Assembly (NCBI RefSeq): GCF_000613345.1
Contig: NZ_BAIS01000016.1
Coordinates: 1-45,621 of the forward strand
Origin: Prevotella disiens JCM 6334 = ATCC 29426
Lineage (GTDB): Bacteria; Bacteroidota; Bacteroidia; Bacteroidales; Bacteroidaceae
Length of the DNA: 45,621 nucleotides
Direction: 5' to 3'
Each line of letters starts with the position of its first letter. Position 1 is the first letter of the stretch. Position numbers and translations under genes: made by a program. The notes beneath the pieces are model-generated. The model was not told where the DNA came from. It worked only from the letters and a program-made list of their open reading frames with translations, and made no database searches. Shown one piece after another: positions 24,411 through 33,137 of this stretch.

Positions 24411-24424
24411 AAAGACAAAACATA

Positions 24425-25537
24425 ATGAAATTAGCAATCATAGGTGCCTCCATCGGTCAGATAGAAGTCTGTAAAAAGGCAAAAGAAATTCCAAACTTAG
24501 AAACATACTGCTTTGCATGGGAAAAAGGTGCTGTATGCAAAGACTTGGTAGACCATTTCGTGCCTATATCTATTATGGAAAAAGATGCCATAGCAGACAG
24601 ATGTAAAGCACTCAAGATAGACGGAGTAGTTAGTAATGCTTCGGACAAGACATCCCTGACAACTGCCTATGTCGCCGAAAAATTAGGACTACACACAACA
24701 CCTTACAGCCAACTGTTAAAGATTAAGGATAAAAATTGGGTGCGCCAGCAAACAAACAATATACTTGGACTGACAAGTATAAGGTTTGAGAAAGTAAACT
24801 TCCAACGCATCAAAGAAAAAATATTCTATCCTTGTGTGATAAAACCCATCACAGGGGCTGCAAAAGTGGGGGTAAACTTCCTCAATTCAGAAAATGACTT
24901 CAACACCCTGCAAATAGACGAAGCACTCAAAGAAAGCGATTTCCTAATAGAAGAATACATAAAAGGAAGAGAAGTGTCAGTAGAATCCTTATCTTACGAA
25001 GGACAACATAATGTTATTCAGATTACGGATAAAATATCAACAGGTGCACCACACTTTGCAGAATTAGGACACAACCAGCCAGCCGACTTGCCACAGCATA
25101 TTTCAGAACAAATCTGCAAATTGATTCCTGAAATATTAACAGCAGTAAATTTCACAAATGGTGCATCACATATAGAATTGAAAATATCGCCAGATAATAG
25201 AATATACCTCATAGAGATAAATCCAAGAGGTGGAGGCGGCCAAATATCGAATAGGCTTGTAACATTAAGCACGGATTGCGATTATATCAAAGAATTGATA
25301 AATATTTCAATAGGGTCGTATGCTTACAAGCCTACGACAAATACAGCCTTTTGTGGTATTCGCTTCCTATGTGAGCAAACAAAACATCTGCTCCATTATG
25401 CTATCAATGCCAAAGATTATCCTGAAATCATAGAATACAAATATGATGGAAACCCATTGATAGAACAACACACGAACTACGAACGCAATGGATATATACT
25501 TTTTTCTAAACAAGCATTTAAAAACGAATTAAAATGA
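24425..25537 (+). CDS. ATP-grasp ligase, copy 2 of the locus
   Basis: This 370-residue protein has an N-terminal MKLAIIGASIGQIEVCKKAK fold and an ATP-grasp domain. FYPCVIKPITGAAKVGVNFL (about residues 137-156) provides the ATP lysine, FLIEEYIKGREVSVES the hinge, and IYLIEINPRGGGGQIS (about 260-275) the metal-binding Glu and Asn. It differs clearly from the copy before it, so it is not a recent duplicate. It is coupled by a four-base ATGA overlap to the GNAT gene downstream, which suggests that the two act on the same substituent. Likely an amide-forming ligase of the glycan pathway; substrate unknown. Confidence 0.88.
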   Translation: MKLAIIGASIGQIEVCKKAKEIPNLETYCFAWEKGAVCKDLVDHFVPISIMEKDAIADRCKALKIDGVVSNASDKTSLTTAYVAEKLGLHTTPYSQLLKIKDKNWVRQQTNNILGLTSIRFEKVNFQRIKEKIFYPCVIKPITGAAKVGVNFLNSENDFNTLQIDEALKESDFLIEEYIKGREVSVESLSYEGQHNVIQITDKISTGAPHFAELGHNQPADLPQHISEQICKLIPEILTAVNFTNGASHIELKISPDNRIYLIEINPRGGGGQISNRLVTLSTDCDYIKELINISIGSYAYKPTTNTAFCGIRFLCEQTKHLLHYAINAKDYPEIIEYKYDGNPLIEQHTNYERNGYILFSKQAFKNELK

Positions 25538-25980
25538 GCATAAAAAGATTACAAGATATAGATAATTGGGATATAAAACTTAAGGATTATATTCATACAC
25601 TTTCAGAAGAAGATAATGATTCTAAAGTATATCTAAATATTACATGGCAAGAAAAAATCATAAAATACGGAGATATATTTGTTAGTTATAATGAACAAGC
25701 ACAACAAATAAGAGGTTGGATTCTCATCTATTGTAATAATATAAACACATTAACCGCCTATTGTGCTGGATTAAATGTACTAAAAGAGTATCGAGGAAAG
25801 AAAATAGGAAAAGAATTATTAACACAAGGTGTTAATTTGTGCAAAAACAAATTTAAAGTTTTAACCTTATATTGTAATCCGAAAAATAATATAGCACTTA
25901 ATATGTATAAATCATTTGGTTTTAAAGAAAGAAACATAAAAAAAGATGAGCTTAATTTATTTGCATTGGATTTAGAATAA
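25534..25980 (+). CDS. GNAT family N-acetyltransferase
   Basis: The protein has 148 residues with the GNAT core: the acetyl-CoA loop EYRGKKIGKELL (about residues 88-99) and the C-terminal LYCNPKNNIALNMYKSFGF strand-helix-strand. It should move an acetyl group from acetyl-CoA to an amine, here probably on an amino sugar or on the amino acid substituent. The start overlaps the stop of the ATP-grasp gene (ATGA), giving translational coupling. The length is normal. Base composition is very AT-rich compared with the flippase gene that follows, which hints at separate origins. Confidence 0.85.
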   Translation: MSIKRLQDIDNWDIKLKDYIHTLSEEDNDSKVYLNITWQEKIIKYGDIFVSYNEQAQQIRGWILIYCNNINTLTAYCAGLNVLKEYRGKKIGKELLTQGVNLCKNKFKVLTLYCNPKNNIALNMYKSFGFKERNIKKDELNLFALDLE

Positions 25981-26033
25981 AAGACTAAATATTCTGTACA
26001 TCAAAATATTTTTCCAAACGAGTAAATAGTAAA

Positions 26034-27464
26034 ATGGAGTCATTAAAGCAAAAAACAAAAAGCGGATTACTTTGGAGTAGCATTGAACGCTTTTCCAACC
26101 AGGGTGTTCAATTCTTATTTTCTATAATGTTAGCAAGACTACTTGCCCCTTCGGATTATGGTATTGTGGCTATGGTGGTAATCTTTTTTGCCATAGCGCA
26201 AACTTTTGTTAACAGTGGTTTTAGCAGTGCAATTGTAAGAAAAAAAAACAGAACGGAAGCGGATTTGTCTACTTGTTTCTATTTTAATATATTGGTTGGC
26301 TTTGGTTTTTATATTTTGCTGTTCCTGTGTTCTCCTTTCATTGCCGATTTTTATGACCAGCCAATTTTATCTCCTATCGTAAAAATATCCGGACTCACCG
26401 TTCTCATCAATTCGCTGTGCATCGTTCAGCAAGCCCAATTTACGATTCGGATTGATTTTAAGACACAAGCAAAAGTAACATTAACGAGTACAGTCATATC
26501 CGGCATTCTTGGAATACTATTGGCATACTTAGGTTATGGTGTATGGGCTTTGGTTTGGCAGGGAGTGATAGGGTCTTTTATACGAATGCTTCTCTTATGG
26601 CTATTTTCAAAGTGGCGACCGCGAGAGTCTTTTTCTAAAGACTCGTTCCATTATCTTTTTGGGTATGGTTCAAAGTTGCTGGCTTCTGGATTATTAGATA
26701 CCACCTACAACAACATATATCCAATTGTCATTGGAAAATTCTACAGTCCGGCTCAATTGGGTAATTTCTCACGTGCACAGGGATGGGCGTCGCTCCCGTC
26801 ATCGAATATTACAGATATTCTCCAGCGTGTTACTTTTCCTGTCCTAACTGAGATGCAAGATGATGATGAACGTCTTGCCACCAATTACAGGAAATTACTG
26901 CGATTGTCTGCCTTTGTTGTTTTTCCGTTGATGATGCTATTGGCAGCTGTCGCTTCGCCTTTGGTACGAGTGGTTATTACAGCAAAGTGGGATGCTTGTG
27001 TACCGTATCTGCAGATTATTTGTTTTTCCATGATGTGGTATCCTATACATGCCATCAATCTAAATCTCTTGCAGGTGAAGGGTCGGTCTGATTTGTTTCT
27101 CAGACTTGAGATTATCAAAAAAGTAGTTGGAGTGTCGGTCATGTGTGTGACAATTCCATTGGGTGTCACAGCGATGTGTTTTGGAATGGTGTTCACATCA
27201 ATCAATGCGCTTTTTATTAATACATATTATACAGGAAAATTGATTAATGTAGGATATCTCACACAGATGAAAGACTTATTGCCTATCATTTTTATTTCAT
27301 TGTTGATGGGTACTTTCGCCTATGCATCCACATGGCTTTTTTCTACAGAGTGGATCAAACTGTTCATGGCTGTTGTGATAGGTGGTATTACATATCTTAT
27401 CTTAAGTAATTTTTTTGCTAAAGATGAGTACATAGAAGTGATGAATGTAATAAAAAGAAAATAA
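26034..27464 (+). CDS. wzx: lipid-linked oligosaccharide flippase (Wzx type)
   Basis: This 476-residue membrane protein with about 12-14 helices belongs to the polysaccharide transporter branch of the MOP superfamily (WzxC/TuaB-like). It would flip the lipid-linked repeat unit across the inner membrane. The N-terminus, KQKTKSGLLWSSIERFSNQG, and LARLLAPSDYGIVAMV are typical of this group. The gene is visibly richer in G and C than the flanking GNAT and glycosyltransferase genes. A run of nine A lies at 26240-26248. Its stop overlaps the start of the next gene (TAATG). Confidence 0.9.
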   Translation: MESLKQKTKSGLLWSSIERFSNQGVQFLFSIMLARLLAPSDYGIVAMVVIFFAIAQTFVNSGFSSAIVRKKNRTEADLSTCFYFNILVGFGFYILLFLCSPFIADFYDQPILSPIVKISGLTVLINSLCIVQQAQFTIRIDFKTQAKVTLTSTVISGILGILLAYLGYGVWALVWQGVIGSFIRMLLLWLFSKWRPRESFSKDSFHYLFGYGSKLLASGLLDTTYNNIYPIVIGKFYSPAQLGNFSRAQGWASLPSSNITDILQRVTFPVLTEMQDDDERLATNYRKLLRLSAFVVFPLMMLLAAVASPLVRVVITAKWDACVPYLQIICFSMMWYPIHAINLNLLQVKGRSDLFLRLEIIKKVVGVSVMCVTIPLGVTAMCFGMVFTSINALFINTYYTGKLINVGYLTQMKDLLPIIFISLLMGTFAYASTWLFSTEWIKLFMAVVIGGITYLILSNFFAKDEYIEVMNVIKRK

Positions 27465-28393
27465 TGGAAGACTTACCTTTGGTAACAATTAAGTGTTTAG
27501 TGTATAATCATGAGCCATTTTTACGCCAATGTTTGGATGGCTTTGTCATGCAAAAAACTAATTTTAGGTTTGAAGCGTGGATTCACGATGATGCATCTAC
27601 GGACAGATCGGCTGAAATTATCCGAGAGTATGCTAAGAAATACCCAGAAATTATCAAACCATATTATGAAAAAGAAAACTTATATTCTAAGCATGACCAA
27701 AGTTTCAGAGAAGTCACAATGAATCCAAAGTATCTAAAAGGAAAATACATTGCCTTTTGTGAGGGCGATGATTATTGGAGGGATGAATATAAATTGCAAA
27801 AACAAGTAGACTTTTTGGAAGCGCATGAGGATTATGTAGTATGTTGCCATGATTATTTAGTATTGAATCAATCAACAGGTGAATTGAAAGCAAATCCCGG
27901 TTTTGTTGATGTTAATTATCAGCGCAAGGGAAGTTTTGATTTCTTAACATTCAACTATTTTGACGGATGGTACACATCACCTTTGACTTGCATGTACAGA
28001 AATGAGGAGTTTGTGTATCATATGCCTACGGAAAAATTTCCATATTTTATAGATACGGTGTTTTATTATTATTTATTAAAGCATGGTAAGGGGGCTCTAT
28101 TAAAAGATCGTATGGCTGTCTATCGTGTGCACTCTGGAGGAATTTATTCTGGTGCAAGCCCCAAGTTCAATCATTATAGAAATATTGCTAATCTTTCTAC
28201 TATTTATAAGCTGGATCGCGAAAAAAGAATACTTCCAGCTTTGCATTATAATGAAATTGAATATATAAAATGCTTGATAGCAGAATATAGATATTTAACC
28301 GTCGTCAAAGAGTATTTGTGCATAATTAAAAGAATGCCGATTAGATACTTCTTTAGCACCATTAAATATTTTTTGGCAAATAAAACAACGTAG
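27464..28393 (+). CDS. family 2 glycosyltransferase
   Basis: This 309-residue GT-A fold transferase moves a sugar from a nucleotide donor to the growing lipid-linked unit at the cytoplasmic face. Visible motifs are VYNHEPFLRQCLDGF near residue 12, IHDDASTDRSAEII (nucleotide binding, about 36-49) and FCEGDDYWRDEYK (DxD-type metal site, about 93). The C-terminal part with MAVYRVHSGGIYSG resembles the fragment at 28705-29127. Donor and acceptor are unknown. It is coupled to the flippase gene by overlap and is probably complete. Confidence 0.9.
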   Translation: MEDLPLVTIKCLVYNHEPFLRQCLDGFVMQKTNFRFEAWIHDDASTDRSAEIIREYAKKYPEIIKPYYEKENLYSKHDQSFREVTMNPKYLKGKYIAFCEGDDYWRDEYKLQKQVDFLEAHEDYVVCCHDYLVLNQSTGELKANPGFVDVNYQRKGSFDFLTFNYFDGWYTSPLTCMYRNEEFVYHMPTEKFPYFIDTVFYYYLLKHGKGALLKDRMAVYRVHSGGIYSGASPKFNHYRNIANLSTIYKLDREKRILPALHYNEIEYIKCLIAEYRYLTVVKEYLCIIKRMPIRYFFSTIKYFLANKTT

Positions 28394-28394
28394 A

Positions 28395-28727
28395 ATGGGA
28401 ACAATAAAAGATTTAAGGACGTTTGTTAAGAACTTTATTTATGCACATATAATAGTTCCATATAGATATTATCTATTTTCAAAGAAAATAGATATTCGAG
28501 ATGGGATTGAGACTATAAGCTGTATTATTAAACATAACTTGTCAATTTCGAGATTTGGTGATTATGAGTACATGTCATTGTTTAATGAGTCAAATAATTT
28601 TAACAAAGAAAATACGAGATTGGCTGAAAGATTAAAAGAAGTACTTCAATCTAATAATCCTAATTTACTTATATGTCTTCCACATGCTTTCCATAGTTTG
28701 AGTAATGACAATAAACATGCCCTTTGA
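28395..28727 (+). pseudogene. N-terminal fragment of a GT-D (DUF1792) glycosyltransferase
   Basis: The 110 residues carry LSISRFGDYEYMSLF and RLAERLKEVLQSNNPNLLIC. This matches the first third of the gene at 29140-30048 (YSISRFGDGELDIMWG, YRLKEILNSNEPNILIG), a GT-D fold transferase of about 300 residues. The frame stops at 28727, just where the similarity ends, and the next bases belong to a different transferase type. It is therefore a leftover that lacks most of the domain, with little chance of activity. Confidence 0.75.
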
Positions 28728-29127
28728 AACCTACAACCAATTCGTAACAGACTATGTCTATCAGATTTCTTTCGCTATTATGGGAAAAGTGAGATATATA
28801 GCAGAGCCGATGTGCGTTTACCGTGCTTACGTTCCTGGTTCATGGTCTTCACGACACATGGAAAATGATGTAAATGCTGAAAAACAAATATTAAAAGGAG
28901 AACACAAACTTTTAGAAGATTTAAACAGATGGTCAGAATTCAAATATGATAATTGGTTTAAAATGCGTTTCTATAGAAGACTTTGCTTTTTTTATCAAAA
29001 AGTAGAAAATTACAAAAAGGCTAAAGAAGTATATTGGAAAAGCGTTGAATTCAATGGCATCGTACCTTTTTTTAATTGTTTAAGAGAATATAGGTTTTTA
29101 TGGCGTAAACAACATCACATAATATAA
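28705..29127 (+). pseudogene. C-terminal fragment of a family 2 glycosyltransferase
   Basis: The frame of up to 140 residues starts inside the fragment before it. Its content, MPFETYNQFVTDYVYQIS, GKVRYIAEPMCVYR and GSWSSRHMENDV, is the end of a GT2 of the same kind as the gene at 27464-28393 (compare MPTEKFPYFIDTVFYY and MAVYRVHSGGIYSG). The nucleotide-binding and DxD parts are missing. The junction with the GT-D fragment lies at about 28,690-28,735. Together the two pieces look like the scar of a deletion or exchange that fused two glycosyltransferase genes. Confidence 0.7.
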
Positions 29128-29139
29128 TTAATAGAAATT

Positions 29140-30048
29140 ATGAGCTATTTACTACAAGATATACTTACTTCGATAAAATACAGAAGTACTATTATTAGAT
29201 ATTATATATTCTTTCCTATTTTATATCTATTTTGGAAATTTCCTAAAGCAGAAACTATAGAGGAAACACTTGAAAAATTAAAAGAAGAGAAATACTCTAT
29301 ATCGCGTTTTGGAGATGGTGAATTAGACATTATGTGGGGAGCGACTGAAGGTTTCCAGAAAGCAGATAGAAATTTAGGATATAGATTAAAAGAAATTCTT
29401 AATAGCAACGAGCCTAATATTCTAATAGGAATTGCTGATTTCTACCATAAAAACTCGAATAATAGAGAAAAACAAAACTCCTATGCAAAACAATTTTGTA
29501 TAAAAAACCTCCCCAAAATAATTCGTACTTTTAAGAGAAAAGAATTTGCTAATGCCTATATTTCAAGACCCATAACAACTTATAAAAATATTGATGCAAA
29601 AGAAGTTTTTGAACAGATAAAAAAAATATGGGAAAAGAAAGATTTATATGTAGTAGAAGGAGATAAATGCCGATGTGGGATAGGAAATGACTTATTTGCA
29701 CTATGTAAATCTGTAAAAAGAATAATTTGTCCTTCAGAAAATGCATATGACAAATATCAGGATATACTTTCAAAATGCAAGGAATTAATCCCAAAAGAAG
29801 CAGTTGTTTACTTAGCTTTAGGCCCAACAGCCTCTATATTAGCATATGACTTGGGAAAAGAAGGATATAAGGCTTTAGATTTAGGACATTTAGATATAGA
29901 ATATGAATATATGAAACATGGTGCAATTGATGGACAAAGAATTAAAATACCAGGTAAATATGTCAACGAAATTGCCAATGGCTGTAAGGTAGATGATTCT
30001 ATCATAAACGAAGCATATATAAATTCTATAATTTGCAAAATAAATTAA
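29140..30048 (+). CDS. GT-D fold (DUF1792) glycosyltransferase
   Basis: The protein has 302 residues. The domain with SISRFGDGELDIMWG (about residues 52-66), RYRLKEILNSNE-like and IGNDLFALCKSVKRI, then YLALGPTASILAYDLGK and DLGHLDIEYEYMKHG (about 245-259), fits the DUF1792 family, whose founding enzyme adds glucose to a serine-rich protein glycan in streptococci. Here it probably acts on the repeat unit. A hydrophobic stretch at residues about 20-32 may anchor it to the membrane. It is very AT-rich, like its neighbours to about 33,100. Confidence 0.85.
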   Translation: MSYLLQDILTSIKYRSTIIRYYIFFPILYLFWKFPKAETIEETLEKLKEEKYSISRFGDGELDIMWGATEGFQKADRNLGYRLKEILNSNEPNILIGIADFYHKNSNNREKQNSYAKQFCIKNLPKIIRTFKRKEFANAYISRPITTYKNIDAKEVFEQIKKIWEKKDLYVVEGDKCRCGIGNDLFALCKSVKRIICPSENAYDKYQDILSKCKELIPKEAVVYLALGPTASILAYDLGKEGYKALDLGHLDIEYEYMKHGAIDGQRIKIPGKYVNEIANGCKVDDSIINEAYINSIICKIN

Positions 30049-30057
30049 TTATAACAA

Positions 30058-31029
30058 ATGCAATTACATGATATTTACATTCACTCTTACAAGCATATCA
30101 GAAACTGCTACAAATTAGCAGAAGGGGATACGAGTTTCTTTGCTGTAAAACCTATAAAAATAATTTGGTTTAGATTTTTCTATTCGATTCTCACACTTAT
30201 TGCGTGGATTGCTAACAAAACGTTACCATTATATTTACATTATACAAAATCTAAGAATCTCTCTATACAAGAGAATATTGTAGTCTCGTTAACCTCTTTT
30301 CCAGCTCGCATTAACTATGTTTGGCTCACAATTGAAACTATTAAAAGGCAGACCATAAGACCATTTAAAATAATTTTATACCTTTCAAAAGAACAATTTC
30401 CTAATCAAGATAATGATTTACCACAAAATTTACTTAATGAATGTGATGAACTCTTCGAAATTAAATTTGTAGATGATGACTTGCGTTCTCACAAAAAATA
30501 TTATTATGCATTTCAAGAATATGCTAATAAAAATGTTGTTACATTTGATGATGATGTTTTCTATGAATCACATATTTTAGAATATTTATATCACTCACAT
30601 AAAAAGAATGTTGGTTGTATTATAAGTAGCAGAGCATGCGTTATTAATCCCAAAGCTAAATATCATACCTGGGTACGTCCTAAAGAAAAGAATATCCAGA
30701 TGGCCAATTTACTTCCAATTGGTATTGGTGGGGTCTTATACCCCCCCCTTAGTTATTCACAAAAGATTTTTGACAAAAAAGCTATAAAAGAAAAATGTTA
30801 TAAAGCTGATGATTTGTGGTTAAATTATATGTGCAGACTTCAAGGCAGTAAGATAGTAATGATAGATTGGTGTTATGGAAATATTACTATAGATATTAAA
30901 AATAATGTCACTCTTTATGATTCAAATATAGACGAAAATGACCAACAAATAAAAAACATAAGTGAATGGGGGAAATTATTGGGACTTCCAGACTTTTTTC
31001 ATAATAACATATTAAGCAATAAAGGATAA
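30058..31029 (+). CDS. glycosyltransferase with a C8 tract in its reading frame
   Basis: The protein has 323 residues. A membrane-associated stretch (about residues 38-55) precedes a GT-A-like domain: VVSLTSFPARINYVWLTIET, RPFKIILYLSKEQFP and the acidic metal site VVTFDDDVFYES. Donor and acceptor are not known. At 30741-30748 eight C stand in a row in an otherwise AT-rich gene, encoding Tyr-Pro-Pro-Leu (about residues 228-231); loss or gain of one C would truncate the product before the last quarter. In the given sequence the frame is on. Confidence 0.85.
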   Translation: MQLHDIYIHSYKHIRNCYKLAEGDTSFFAVKPIKIIWFRFFYSILTLIAWIANKTLPLYLHYTKSKNLSIQENIVVSLTSFPARINYVWLTIETIKRQTIRPFKIILYLSKEQFPNQDNDLPQNLLNECDELFEIKFVDDDLRSHKKYYYAFQEYANKNVVTFDDDVFYESHILEYLYHSHKKNVGCIISSRACVINPKAKYHTWVRPKEKNIQMANLLPIGIGGVLYPPLSYSQKIFDKKAIKEKCYKADDLWLNYMCRLQGSKIVMIDWCYGNITIDIKNNVTLYDSNIDENDQQIKNISEWGKLLGLPDFFHNNILSNKG

Positions 31030-31033
31030 TAAA

Positions 31034-31993
31034 ATGAACTGCAACTATTTAAGATACCCAATAGAAACACTAAGAAATAAATTCTATGCAGAATTATTTC
31101 GCTCAAATTATTATAAAGAACTGATAAAGAAAGATTTGAAAAAGGCATTAAGCCTACAATATAAAGCTCAGCATCATGAGGAACTTAATTGGGACAACCC
31201 ACAAACCTTAGATGCAAAAATAATGTGGTTGGAAGTTATGACTGATACCAGTATTTGGTCAGAATTGACAGACAAGTACAACGTCAGAAAATATATTGAA
31301 CAAAAAGGCTATGCTGATAACCTACCAAAATGTTATGGTGTTTGGGATAGAGTAGAAGATATAGATTATACTACTCTTCCAGATAAATTTGTTATTAAAT
31401 GCACTCATGACAGTGGCTCTACGTTTATCATAAAAAACAAAGCAAAAAGTAATCTTGAAGAAATAAATAACGAGCTACGCAAGAAACTTGAGCCTATGGG
31501 AATAACAACCTGTGAACCTCATTATTTAAAAATTAAACCAAGAATAATTGCAGAAGAATTATTAGAAGATTTTGAAGATGCAAAATGGTCTACATCTTTA
31601 ATTGATTACAAAATATGGTGTTTTAATGGTAAACCATATATAGCTTTTGTTTGTTATGACCGTAAACGAATGGAAAATGGTCTGATTGGAGTTACATACG
31701 ACCTCTTTACTTTAGATGATTGGACTCCCAAAAGAGAATTCCTAAGTAAAAAGAATGCAAATTATAAAAACATTCCCAAACCTAAATGTCTTGATGAGAT
31801 GTTACACATAGCTAAGAATCTTTCTGCCGAGTTTCCGCTCGTAAGAGTAGATTTCTATGTAATTAATAATAAACCTTACTTTGGAGAATTAACTTTTACA
31901 TCATCAGGAGGACTTAATTATTTCTATTCAAAATTAGGACAGAAAGAAATGGGAAATGCAATTGACTTAAGTAAAATAAAAAGAATTAGATAA
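31034..31993 (+). CDS. TupA-like ATP-grasp protein
   Basis: The 319-residue protein matches the TupA branch of ATP-grasp enzymes: HEELNWDNPQTLDAKIMWLE near residue 50, LTDKYNVRKYIEQKGY, the ATP-binding KFVIKCTHDSGSTFI (about 117-131), IIAEELL, and LVRVDFYVINNKPYFGELTF (about 273-292) with the metal-binding glutamate. The family was named for an enzyme needed for teichuronopeptide, a glutamate-glucuronate cell-wall polymer. Similar proteins are common in glycan loci, where they are thought to attach amino acids. It is followed 10 bases later by a CapA-like gene and then by a sugar dehydrogenase that makes uronic acids, a very suggestive trio. Confidence 0.87.
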   Translation: MNCNYLRYPIETLRNKFYAELFRSNYYKELIKKDLKKALSLQYKAQHHEELNWDNPQTLDAKIMWLEVMTDTSIWSELTDKYNVRKYIEQKGYADNLPKCYGVWDRVEDIDYTTLPDKFVIKCTHDSGSTFIIKNKAKSNLEEINNELRKKLEPMGITTCEPHYLKIKPRIIAEELLEDFEDAKWSTSLIDYKIWCFNGKPYIAFVCYDRKRMENGLIGVTYDLFTLDDWTPKREFLSKKNANYKNIPKPKCLDEMLHIAKNLSAEFPLVRVDFYVINNKPYFGELTFTSSGGLNYFYSKLGQKEMGNAIDLSKIKRIR

Positions 31994-32003
31994 CGTTTTT
32001 AGT

Positions 32004-33116
32004 ATGGATGTAGTTTTAGCGGGTGATTTTTTCCCTAACAACCGAGCTGTAGAACCTGTTCTTCGACAAAAAGAATCCATTTTTACTTCATCGATCAGAA
32101 AGATTATTTCAGAAGCCGATTTTTCTCTTTTAAATTTTGAATCACCTATAATAGATGGGACTGAATTTAAACCTATAGATAAATCTGGACCTTCTCTAAA
32201 AAGCACAAAAGAGAGTGGCGCATATATAAAATCATTAGGGTTTGATATGGTTGCATTAGCAAATAATCATACATCAGATTATGGAATTGAAGGATTACGC
32301 AATACAATTAATGTGTTTAAATCCTTGAACATAATGACCATAGGTGCAGGAAATAATATTGAAGAGGCCTCTAAAATAGAATACAAAAAAGATTTAGCCG
32401 TTATTAATTGTTGCGAAAATGAATTTGGAATTGCTACAGCTACAACAGCTGGTGCAAATCCATTAAATCCTATATCTCAATACTATAAAATAATAGAAGC
32501 TAAAAAAAAAGCAAAATATATTATTGTTTTTGTCCATGGTGGAATGGAACATTTTCAATATCCTTCTATAAGAATGAAAGAAACATATCGCTTTTTTATA
32601 GATGTAGGAGCTGACGCTGTTATAAATACTCATCAACATTGTTTTTCAGGCTATGAAGTTTATAAATCAAAACCTATATTTTACGGATTAGGAAATTTCT
32701 TTTTTGATAGCTTTGATAAATATGAAAAATCTACTATATGGAATTATGGCTATATGGTCAAATTACAAATACAACAGAATATAGAGTTTAAATTAATACC
32801 CTATATACAATGTGCTGAAGAACCTATTGTTAGATTATTAAAATCAACCGAAGAAGAAGTATTTATAAAAGAGATTCAACATATTAACCAAATTATAGGA
32901 GATGATTCGGAATTGACGAAAATAAATAAAAAGTGGAAAGATAATAATACAAATATCTATAGATTTTTATCAAGACCATACAACAAAAAATTTTTTATTT
33001 CGTGGATAAAAAATATAATTCCTCTATATTTTAATAAAAAAAGTAAAGAAATTCTATTAAATTGTATAAGATGTGAGTCGCATCGCGAACGCTTTGTAGA
33101 CTATCTTTTAAAATAA
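32004..33116 (+). CDS. CapA-like metallophosphoesterase-fold protein
   Basis: The protein has 370 residues. The CapA/PgsA domain is clear: VVLAGDFFPNNRAVEPVL at the start, SLLNFESPI near residue 45, MVALANNHTSDYG near 78, IVFVHGGMEHFQYP near 173, INTHQHCFSGYEV near 207 and FYGLGNFFFDSF near 227. The fold carries metal-binding His, Asp and Asn residues. CapA family proteins take part in making or anchoring poly-gamma-glutamate; in other glycan loci their role is open. No signal peptide or N-terminal membrane helix is seen, unlike classical CapA, so it should be cytoplasmic. A run of nine A lies at 32502-32510. Confidence 0.88.
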   Translation: MDVVLAGDFFPNNRAVEPVLRQKESIFTSSIRKIISEADFSLLNFESPIIDGTEFKPIDKSGPSLKSTKESGAYIKSLGFDMVALANNHTSDYGIEGLRNTINVFKSLNIMTIGAGNNIEEASKIEYKKDLAVINCCENEFGIATATTAGANPLNPISQYYKIIEAKKKAKYIIVFVHGGMEHFQYPSIRMKETYRFFIDVGADAVINTHQHCFSGYEVYKSKPIFYGLGNFFFDSFDKYEKSTIWNYGYMVKLQIQQNIEFKLIPYIQCAEEPIVRLLKSTEEEVFIKEIQHINQIIGDDSELTKINKKWKDNNTNIYRFLSRPYNKKFFISWIKNIIPLYFNKKSKEILLNCIRCESHRERFVDYLLK

Positions 33117-33137
33117 ATAAACCAAATAGATAGAATA

